Assembly: GCF_000174815.1 (NCBI RefSeq)
Contig: NZ_ACNN01000011.1
Coordinates: 1-50,967, forward strand
Direction: 5' to 3'
DNA length: 50,967 nt
Source: Porphyromonas endodontalis ATCC 35406
Lineage (GTDB): Bacteria > Bacteroidota > Bacteroidia > Bacteroidales > Porphyromonadaceae
Positions 1 to 6,577 of the stretch are shown piece by piece. The position numbers and the translations under genes are program-made. Each line of letters opens with the position of its first letter. The first letter of the stretch is position 1. The notes under the pieces were generated by a model. That model was not told where the DNA came from. It worked only from the letters and a program-made list of their open reading frames with translations, and made no database searches.

Positions 1-37
1 CCACAAAGCGACCTGTCTATTGTAAGCAGTAGTAGCA

Positions 38-318
38 GTCGCACCCTTTAGGGGTGCGTGAATTGAAACCTGCAATCATTTCATTTATCATATCAAAACT
101 CTGTCGTCGCACCCTTTAGGGGTGCGTGAATTGAAACCATTGATTACTCTAGAGTGTATACACATGTTGTTTTGTCGCACCCTTTAGGGGTGCGTGAATT
201 GAAACGCAATCTTATTGAGTATCAAAATTCTGAGAAATCTGTCGCACCCTTTAGGGGTGCGTGAATTGAAACTGTCTTTTAGCCCTTGCAATGTATGCAA
301 TTAAATGTCGCACCCTTT
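38..318 (+). CRISPR. CRISPR array, type I-C-like repeat, distal end
   Basis: Four identical 32-bp repeats lie at 38-69, 106-137, 174-205 and 241-272. They start GTCGCACCC and end GAATTGAAAC, with an internal GCACCC/GGGTGC stem. Spacers are 36, 36, 35 and 34 bp (70-105, 138-173, 206-240, 273-306). A fifth repeat is truncated to its first 12 bases (307-318). Bases 1-37 look like another spacer, so the array continues to the left of the window. The repeat resembles known type I-C repeats (GTCGC...GTGnATTGAAAC). The decayed last repeat marks the leader-distal end, so leader and cas genes should lie to the left. No cas gene is in the window. Confidence 0.97.
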
Positions 319-340
319 TTCCATAAGTACAGAAAAAGGG
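313..340. repeat. Hairpin built on the truncated last CRISPR repeat
   Basis: CCCTTTTTC (313-321) pairs perfectly with GAAAAAGGG (332-340) around a 10-nt loop. The left arm uses the CACCCTTT of the truncated terminal repeat. It could end array transcription or the convergent transcript, but no clean T-run follows on either strand. Confidence 0.5.
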
Positions 341-342
341 AA

Positions 343-388
343 CCCCTCTCAAGGGAGCTCGTCGCAGAGCGAGGCATCTTGAGAGGGG
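343..388 (-). terminator. Inverted repeat after the DUF2723 gene
   Basis: CCCCTCTCAAG (343-353) pairs with CTTGAGAGGGG (378-388), an 11-bp perfect stem located 32 nt beyond the DUF2723 stop codon. On the minus strand it is followed by TTCCCTTTTTC, so it is a plausible terminator that also separates this gene from the convergent CRISPR array. Confidence 0.5.
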
Positions 389-419
389 CGATTTGTATTC
401 TTATAGGATTGGCGGGATC

Positions 420-3400
420 TTAGGGAGTATTCCCATCCACATCCTCCTGAGGTAACACGCTATCAGTGGGCTGAGGAGTCGGCTGGGCTGCTCCGTCTTG
501 GTCAAAACCACGAGCGGACTCTTCTCCATATATCATTTGGATAAAGCCCATCAGCGTATTAGCTTCGTGGTCTACCACTTTGGAGCCATGGCTTCGTGCC
601 ACTTGCAAAGCAAGGCGAGCCACAGAGAAAGTCTCGTCTACTACCCCGTCTCGATAGTGGCGGAAGAACATCTTTTGCAATCGTGAGCCTCCCATCGCAA
701 GGTTCATAAGCCAACGGCTCTTGCGCATATATTTGGCCATTACATCCGAAACGATCTCATCCCCTCGCTGTGTAAGCCCTGCCTTATAGCAGACATCGGC
801 AAGCATAAGCTCGTTGCGCGAATAGGGGACTGCCTTAGGATTGATCTCCTTGAAGCACTTCTCCAAAACCTCACACGCACGCTTTTTGTCTCCCTTAGCG
901 AGTAGCGCATTAGCCAAAGAGGGGAAGAGCATCCCACGATAGTAACCGCTGATCGTATTGCGAATATTCTCGTCGAAATAGATATTAGGATCACTAGCCC
1001 CAAACCAGCGGTACTTATTCATCACGAGATCGTACTCATGCTCTACGTCCTCTTCATAAGGAGTCCCCACCACGGAGATGGGGTTAAGTCGCCAAGTCAT
1101 ACCATCCGCTGTCAGGTAATTGGGCAGATTGGCAAAGGCATTGATAGGTGTAGAACGTGCCCAGTAGAGAGGACGTTGCCAATCGTTAGCCCCTAGCAAA
1201 TCGAGGATAGCGAGCTTATCTCGCCCAACAATCCGACTCCCCGAGAGGTCGATAAGCATTTCGCCGGGCAAGCTATCACCCAAGAGGGGATAACGCTTCG
1301 CCAACATGGCTCTATCCAGAGGGAGCAAAAGTTGATGTGACGGCAATACGGACTGCCCATAACCCGGGGATTGTACTGCAAACTCTAGAGCCTTGTCTAG
1401 AGGCAGTAGAGCCCCCTCTTGCACAAAGGAAAGGGGATTTTTATAGTAAAAATCGGGTGTCATGTAGCGGTGTGGCATGGGAGGTGCATCGTAGAGTTGC
1501 TGCTGCATCTGATCTACATACCACTCACCCCCTAAAAAACTTAGGTTCGCCACCAAGACGTCGGGGCGTACCCCCTCAATCTCCTGGGCATACCAGAGAG
1601 GGAAGGTGTCGTTATCTCCAAAGTCGAAAATAATTGCATTGGGCTGACACCCTATTAGGAAATTGTACCCGAAGTCGGAAGCAACCGTTCTTCCGGAACG
1701 GTCGTGATCGTCCCAGTTCTGACCTGCCATTTGAAGGGGAATCAGCACGGCAACAACGGCTCCGATAGCTGCACTTACCATGGAGGAGAGCTTCAGCCGT
1801 TGCAAGAGGTAGTAAAGTCCGGCTATACCCATACCTATCCAGATGGCAAACGCGTAGAACGAACCGGCATAGGCGTAGTCTCGCTCACGGGGTTGACCTG
1901 GGGTTTGGTTGATATACATCACAATGGCAAGCCCCGTCATAAAGAAGAGGAAAAATACCACCCAAAAGCTCTGTACTCCTCGTGCTCCTCGCATCAATTG
2001 GAATACAATGCCTAGTATCCCGAGAATAAAGGGAAGGAGATAGTACACATTGTGCCCCTTGTTATTGGTAATCTCATCGGGGAGATCGTCTCCGCTCCCC
2101 AGCACCAAGTTATCAATGAAAGGTAGCCCTGTAGAGACACCTCCTCGGATATTAGAGCCATCGCCGTAGAGGTCGTTTTGCCGTCCTATAAAGTTCCATG
2201 CAAAATAACGCCAGTACATATAGTTGACCTGATAGCCGAAGAAGAACTTCAGATTCTCCACAAGAGTAGGTTGGGAGAGGTCTCCTTCGCTACGTCCCAT
2301 CCAGCTGTTGTAACTAGCAATATGGTTAGGATCCGAGGAATAAGCCCTTGGGAAGAGGGTTTGATTCGTATAAACCGGCTTCTCTTCCATATAGAGTTCG
2401 ATATAGCGATCAGGGTCGTTGGGGTTCGACTTGGGGGCCGCGCTTATCACCTTCTTCTTGGATTCGTAGCGCACCACTTTGGATGCAAACGTTTGCCCAT
2501 AGAGCAAGGGTCTATCGCCATACTGCTCCCGATTGAGATATTTCTTAAGCGACAAAGCGTTATTGGGGCTATTCTCATTCATCGGTGTATCTGCCACGGA
2601 GCGAATCAAGATCACACCATAGGAAGAAAATCCGATAGCAATTACAGCCAGCGAAATCTGTAAAAGCCCCAGCACTCGCTGCGATACCTTTTTGTTGAAG
2701 AGGGTAAACCAAAGCAAAATTGCAAGGCACAGCAACCACACCCATACGCTATCGGACATGAAGGGAATCCCCATCAAAATAGAACTACAAAGTAGCGAGA
2801 TACGGCTACGACGCTCATTCTTCCCTCGATAGAACTCCCATGCAGACCACGCCAGGACCCCCAAAAGCAGGACGACATAGAAGAGGAATCCGCTATTAAA
2901 GCCCAGCCCCAGCGTATTTACGGCAAAGAGGTCAAATGCCGCTCCAAGCTTTACAGAGCCTTGTATGATGCCGTACATCATCACAACAATGAGGACGAAG
3001 GAGAGTAAAACAGCTCCAATAGCCCCCTTCATAGAGGGGTTTTTAGTCCTCTTATAGTAGTAAATCAATGCCATGGCAGGGATGCAAAGGAGATTAAGGA
3101 GATGTACCCCAATACCTAAGCCCATGAAGTAAGCAATGAGCACAAGCCAGCGATCGGACTCGGGCTTCTCGGCGCGCTCTTCCCACTCCAGCATCAGCCA
3201 AAAAACAAGGGCTGTGAAGAAAGAACTAAAGGCATACACCTCCGCCTCCACGGCACTAAACCAGAAGGTATCGCTAAATGTGTAGACCAATGCCCCGGCA
3301 ACGCCCGAAGCAAAAATAGCAATAGACTGAGCTTTGGTGAGGTGAGCCGGCTTGCCATCCGAGGTGAATCCCGTACGCACCCCGGGAGCGATAAGCCGCC

Positions 3401-3710
3401 GAACCAGATGGGTGATGGTCCAATAAAGGAACAAAATGGTGAAGGCGCTGAGCAAAGCACTCACAGCATTACAAATCAGCCCCACCTTCATGGGATCACT
3501 CGTTACCTGCGTAGCTAGGTTGTACACAAGCATAAAAAATGGAGCGCCGGGGGGATGCCCTACCTCCAGATTACGCACGGTAACAATAAACTCAGCACAA
3601 TCCCACAAGCTAGCTGAGGGACCAATAGTCAAGAGATAAACTATGGCTGCAATGGCAAATGTGAGCCATCCTAAAGCACAATTGATCTTTCTAAAAGATT
3701 TCCATTCCAT
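420..3710 (-). CDS. DUF2723 (GT117-type) integral membrane protein
   Basis: This 1096-aa protein has an N-terminal half of many hydrophobic segments and a soluble C-terminal part. The start region carries the family pattern: a membrane helix, then SLWDCAEF with acidic residues, then GHPPGAPFF. A conserved PGQPRERDYAYAGSF-type block lies near the middle, and FGDNDTFPLWYAQE with VANLSFL follows after it. DUF2723 proteins are placed in glycosyltransferase family GT117 and are thought to act as membrane mannosyl- or glycosyltransferases using lipid-linked donors. That role is known for relatives and only inferred here. The gene has its own promoter inside the 3' end of ogt upstream. The last ~150 residues look helical and TPR-like, ending in a low-complexity Pro/Gln/Asp tail. 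Confidence 0.85.
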   Translation of the reverse strand: MEWKSFRKINCALGWLTFAIAAIVYLLTIGPSASLWDCAEFIVTVRNLEVGHPPGAPFFMLVYNLATQVTSDPMKVGLICNAVSALLSAFTILFLYWTITHLVRRLIAPGVRTGFTSDGKPAHLTKAQSIAIFASGVAGALVYTFSDTFWFSAVEAEVYAFSSFFTALVFWLMLEWEERAEKPESDRWLVLIAYFMGLGIGVHLLNLLCIPAMALIYYYKRTKNPSMKGAIGAVLLSFVLIVVMMYGIIQGSVKLGAAFDLFAVNTLGLGFNSGFLFYVVLLLGVLAWSAWEFYRGKNERRSRISLLCSSILMGIPFMSDSVWVWLLCLAILLWFTLFNKKVSQRVLGLLQISLAVIAIGFSSYGVILIRSVADTPMNENSPNNALSLKKYLNREQYGDRPLLYGQTFASKVVRYESKKKVISAAPKSNPNDPDRYIELYMEEKPVYTNQTLFPRAYSSDPNHIASYNSWMGRSEGDLSQPTLVENLKFFFGYQVNYMYWRYFAWNFIGRQNDLYGDGSNIRGGVSTGLPFIDNLVLGSGDDLPDEITNNKGHNVYYLLPFILGILGIVFQLMRGARGVQSFWVVFFLFFMTGLAIVMYINQTPGQPRERDYAYAGSFYAFAIWIGMGIAGLYYLLQRLKLSSMVSAAIGAVVAVLIPLQMAGQNWDDHDRSGRTVASDFGYNFLIGCQPNAIIFDFGDNDTFPLWYAQEIEGVRPDVLVANLSFLGGEWYVDQMQQQLYDAPPMPHRYMTPDFYYKNPLSFVQEGALLPLDKALEFAVQSPGYGQSVLPSHQLLLPLDRAMLAKRYPLLGDSLPGEMLIDLSGSRIVGRDKLAILDLLGANDWQRPLYWARSTPINAFANLPNYLTADGMTWRLNPISVVGTPYEEDVEHEYDLVMNKYRWFGASDPNIYFDENIRNTISGYYRGMLFPSLANALLAKGDKKRACEVLEKCFKEINPKAVPYSRNELMLADVCYKAGLTQRGDEIVSDVMAKYMRKSRWLMNLAMGGSRLQKMFFRHYRDGVVDETFSVARLALQVARSHGSKVVDHEANTLMGFIQMIYGEESARGFDQDGAAQPTPQPTDSVLPQEDVDGNTP

Positions 3711-3746
3711 ACTATATGGTAAATAAATACCCTATTACATTGGGTA

Positions 3747-3776
3747 CAAAGATAGTTGAGAATTAGCGAAGAGCAA
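3747..3776 (-). promoter_or_regulatory. Bacteroidetes-type promoter for the DUF2723 gene
   Basis: On the minus strand a TTG (3774-3776) is followed after exactly 19 bases by TATCTTTG (3747-3754). This matches the Bacteroidetes -33/-7 pattern. The -33 element lies inside the ogt coding end, and the start codon is 36 nt downstream. Confidence 0.7.
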
Positions 3777-4254
3777 GCACTCTCCGCTCCCAAAGGAGAA
3801 GGGACGCCTTGAGAGTGGAACCCAAAGCGAAGTTGCCCAAACGCCCATCGGCACGTACAACCCGATGGCATGGAACCACCCAAACAAAGGGATTAGCCCC
3901 CACAGCTGTGCCTACGGCTTGCAAAGCTCTAGGGTTGCCAATAGTCTGAGCTAGCTCTCGATAGGAGGCCGTCTCACCGAGGGGAATGGTCGTTATCGCC
4001 CGCCACACAGACAGACGAAATAGGGAAGCCTCAACAGCGGTAAACTCGGGACGAGCAGAAGAGAGAAGGGCTAACACCTCCCGTTCGTCCGAAGAGAGGG
4101 GTGCCTCAAGGTGTAGATCGAAGGAATAAAGTGTGCTAAGCAGGGTATCTTGGGAGCACGAAGGGAGTTCTAGATGGGGAGCCTCTAAATGCGAATAGTT
4201 AGGGGCAATCTCTAGCTCTATCGTACCTAAGAAAGGGAGCGTAAATAGGGGCAT
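3763..4254 (-). CDS. ogt: Methylated-DNA--protein-cysteine methyltransferase
   Basis: This 163-aa protein repairs O6-alkylguanine by moving the alkyl group to its own cysteine. The catalytic motif PCHRVV lies about 35 residues from the C-terminus. It is preceded by the family's helix-turn-helix region (IPLGETASYRELAQTIGNPRALQAVGTAVGANP) and followed by GNFALG and a closing LLLWER helix, all in the expected order. Length is normal for the family. The gene begins 9 nt after plsC ends and is probably the last member of the nusB-plsC-ogt transcript. The downstream DUF2723 gene has a separate promoter. Confidence 0.93.
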   Translation of the reverse strand: MPLFTLPFLGTIELEIAPNYSHLEAPHLELPSCSQDTLLSTLYSFDLHLEAPLSSDEREVLALLSSARPEFTAVEASLFRLSVWRAITTIPLGETASYRELAQTIGNPRALQAVGTAVGANPFVWVVPCHRVVRADGRLGNFALGSTLKASLLLWERRVLALR

Positions 4255-4263
4255 ACTAAGCTC

Positions 4264-5022
4264 TCACGAATGAGTCTCCTGCTCCTCGGGGAGAACAGAG
4301 GCTATGGAGCTACGCACCTGCTCCAAGGCTTGTAGCATATTGCGGGGGTATTCGCCCTCCCTATCAATCTGTATGGGAGGGTGGATGGTAAGAGTAAGGC
4401 GAGTGGGCGTAACCCATCGCCCCCCTGCACGGAGAGCTCGATAAGAGCCATCGATAGAGACAGGGATAATGGGGACGTCTAATTCGTATGCCAAGACAAA
4501 TCCACCTTTTTTGAAGCGATCCATCCGCCCCGTAAGCGTACGCCGCCCCTCGGGAAAGATAAAAATAGAAGTCCCCTCGCTCAATACCCGTCGTGCACTG
4601 TCCATCGTCTCTTTGATCGACCCCTTCTTTTGGTCGTCGACAAAGATGAAGCCTGCCATCTGGCATGCCTTACCCATAAAAGGAACTCTGCGCAAACTCT
4701 CTTTCATAACCCAACGGAAGGGAATGGGGAGTAAGCCATACATCATGAAGATATCAAAGGCTCCCTGATGGTTGGCCATCACCACGCAAGGTTTGTGGTC
4801 TTTAGGGATATACTCACGACCTACCACGCGCGTAGGGCACAAAGAAAGCACCAAAGCAATGCGCGACCAGTAGACTCCGGGCCAGTAGCCAAAGAGGCGT
4901 TGCCCACCCAAAGCACACCCCACAACGGTAATTGTGGAGAGCAAAATGGTAGCTACGACAAACAAAGGAGCTGCCACGAGACAATAGTATACAAGATAAA
5001 GTGCTCGCAGCAGGGTCTTCAT
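4264..5022 (-). CDS. plsC: 1-acyl-sn-glycerol-3-phosphate acyltransferase
   Basis: This 252-aa inner-membrane acyltransferase adds the second acyl chain to lysophosphatidic acid in phospholipid synthesis. A hydrophobic N-terminus (about residues 5-35) anchors it. The LPLAT block I is NHQGAFD; family block I is NHx4D, and here it fits as NHQGAFD. The FPEGRRT block supplies the substrate-binding FPEG motif, and VPIIPVSI matches the last conserved block. It sits 30 nt after nusB and 9 nt before ogt, consistent with one operon. Confidence 0.92.
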   Translation of the reverse strand: MKTLLRALYLVYYCLVAAPLFVVATILLSTITVVGCALGGQRLFGYWPGVYWSRIALVLSLCPTRVVGREYIPKDHKPCVVMANHQGAFDIFMMYGLLPIPFRWVMKESLRRVPFMGKACQMAGFIFVDDQKKGSIKETMDSARRVLSEGTSIFIFPEGRRTLTGRMDRFKKGGFVLAYELDVPIIPVSIDGSYRALRAGGRWVTPTRLTLTIHPPIQIDREGEYPRNMLQALEQVRSSIASVLPEEQETHS

Positions 5023-5052
5023 GAGAGGGTAGTTGTATTTATGATTTTATGT

Positions 5053-6099
5053 TCAGAACTTTAGGATACGACGCTCATTGCGCAATTGGTGCAAAGCGGA
5101 GTCTAGCAAGCCATTGACAAAGACTCCACTCTCTGCCGTGGAGTAAATCTTTGCAAGCTCAATATACTCGTTGAGAGTTACCGTGGTGGGGATTGTGGGG
5201 AAAGACAACAGCTCAGCAAGTGCCATTTGCAGGATAATCATATCCACGTCGGTCACTCTATCCATATCCCAATTCCTGAGATTCTTATTGATAATCTCGC
5301 GGTACTCCTCTTCGTGTACAATGGTGGTTCGGAGCAATTCTGCAGCAAGGTGGGTATCCTCCTCGTCTTTGTAAGCCGGGATAATAACCTCGTCGAAAGA
5401 GGTATCAGGCTTCGCCTTACGCATACTCTTTAGGGCAAACTCCTTCTCTATCTCTACCGGACTGGAGGCAAGCCGTACAGCATGGTAATACTCCGTGCCC
5501 TTGAGGCCTGCTACCACTTCGTCTACTTCTTCTATGTCTACTTTGTCTTCTACCTCTATCTTTTCTGTTACCCCCAGAGGGTTATCCCAGTAGAGCGAAA
5601 GCCCTTCGAGGTACTCGTCAAGCTCTTCGTTGCGGAAGGTATAGCCGGCAAAAGCCTGTACCCAAAACTTAGCATCGGCTGCAAAAGTATCGGGAGCCGA
5701 AGTTACGTACTCTCGGTAGAGATCACTCGCTAAGATTTCATCAAGGAGGGTAGACAAGAGTCTATCGTCGTCCGACCAAATAAGCCCACGCTCGCGGATA
5801 AATTCTTGCAGAGTGGTACTCGCCTCCATAGACTGAGCCAAGCGATTGTTGGCGAGACGCATATTGGGATTTATATCCTCCTCAGTACGCAAGAGTTTAT
5901 TGCGACGACGCTCCAAACGCGCTTGATGGAAGCGAGTCAGAGTCGGTACAAGGGTCAAAAGGTGGAGGTAGAGGTCGTGTGTTCTCTCGTTGGAGGTGGT
6001 CAATTGGGCTTCCGCCTCAGCAAGTTGCTTCCCAGGGTTATGGTAATAGGCAAAGAGTTCTTGCAGCACACGGATGCGAATGAGCGTTCGGTTGATCAT
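5053..6099 (-). CDS. nusB: Transcription antitermination factor NusB, long form
   Basis: This 348-aa protein is about twice the size of the E. coli NusB. Its C-terminal ~130 residues hold the NusB fold: NWDMDRVTDVDMIILQMALAELL followed by PTTVTLNEYIELAKIYSTAESGVFVNGLLD, the standard family signature. The N-terminal ~200 residues (MINRTLIRIRVLQELFAYY start) are an extended helical region found in Bacteroidetes homologues. NusB joins NusE/S10 on boxA RNA during rRNA transcription. The gene is first in its operon and has a well-formed promoter 70 nt upstream. Confidence 0.92.
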   Translation of the reverse strand: MINRTLIRIRVLQELFAYYHNPGKQLAEAEAQLTTSNERTHDLYLHLLTLVPTLTRFHQARLERRRNKLLRTEEDINPNMRLANNRLAQSMEASTTLQEFIRERGLIWSDDDRLLSTLLDEILASDLYREYVTSAPDTFAADAKFWVQAFAGYTFRNEELDEYLEGLSLYWDNPLGVTEKIEVEDKVDIEEVDEVVAGLKGTEYYHAVRLASSPVEIEKEFALKSMRKAKPDTSFDEVIIPAYKDEEDTHLAAELLRTTIVHEEEYREIINKNLRNWDMDRVTDVDMIILQMALAELLSFPTIPTTVTLNEYIELAKIYSTAESGVFVNGLLDSALHQLRNERRILKF

Positions 6100-6165
6100 T
6101 GAGTTTCTATTTCAATCCATCGCAGGGGAAAAAGGACACTTATTACCTACCCCCTTACGGGAGTG

Positions 6166-6195
6166 CAAAGGTAGCGGTTTCTCGGTTCTCTACAA
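6166..6195 (-). promoter_or_regulatory. Promoter for the nusB-plsC-ogt operon
   Basis: On the minus strand TTG (6193-6195) is followed by 19 bases and then TACCTTTG (6166-6173), a perfect match to the TTG-N19-TAnnTTTG pattern. The nusB start codon is about 65 nt downstream. Confidence 0.75.
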
Positions 6196-6250
6196 TACGC
6201 TCCCCCCAAGAAGCCGGAGTCCACATCAAAATAGGGTGATCTCCGGGGGT

Positions 6251-6420
6251 ATGGCTGTACAAGATTATTTTTCGATGGCAGAGGATCCTCCATATGTAGA
6301 GAGGCATTGCAAACATAAGTTAAGCGATATTCTAATTATTGCCTTGGCGAGTTATCTGTGTGGAGGCGATGTGCTTTCTCACGCTAGGCTCGGTCAAGAT
6401 CTTTATTCCGGGTACACTCT
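6251..6420 (+). pseudogene. Fragment of an ISAs1-family transposase N-terminus
   Basis: From an internal ATG at 6251 the frame reads MAVQDYFSMAEDP, then HKLSDILIIALASYLCGG. This resembles the N-terminal domain of ISAs1/H-repeat transposases (family pattern: FS.IEDPR, H-L-DIL-IA, CG). The match fades after about 55 residues and the frame stops at 6457. The DDE catalytic domain is absent. It is read as a decayed insertion-sequence remnant in the gap between nusB and the surface-protein operon. Confidence 0.6.
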
Positions 6421-6494
6421 CCCTTATTATACTGCCTGCTCGGGGTACCCTCTGTAAAGTTATACTCCCCTTCCTCAAAGGTAGTGAAAGAAGT

Positions 6495-6520
6495 ACACCT
6501 CTCCCGTATCGGAGAGGTGT
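6495..6520. other. Perfect 10-bp hairpin
   Basis: ACACCTCTCC (6495-6504) and GGAGAGGTGT (6511-6520) form a perfect stem with a 6-nt loop. It has no T-run and lies between the transposase fragment and the next terminator. Its role is unknown. Confidence 0.5.
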
Positions 6521-6534
6521 AAAGCCACGGAAAT

Positions 6535-6564
6535 AAGTCGGAGTGTTAGTTCACTCCGACTTTT
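6535..6564 (-). terminator. Terminator of the 6578-12819 operon
   Basis: AAGTCGGAGTG (6535-6545) and CACTCCGACTT (6552-6562) form an 11-bp perfect stem with a TTAGTT loop, 13 nt beyond the stop codon of the 994-aa gene. Ts follow on both strands, so it may act in both directions. Confidence 0.75.
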
Positions 6565-6577
6565 CCTTTCGATCTTT

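Noticed and set aside
420-3710. Open frames on the plus strand across the DUF2723 gene
   Set aside because: They are short, lack family motifs and lie opposite a clear long gene.
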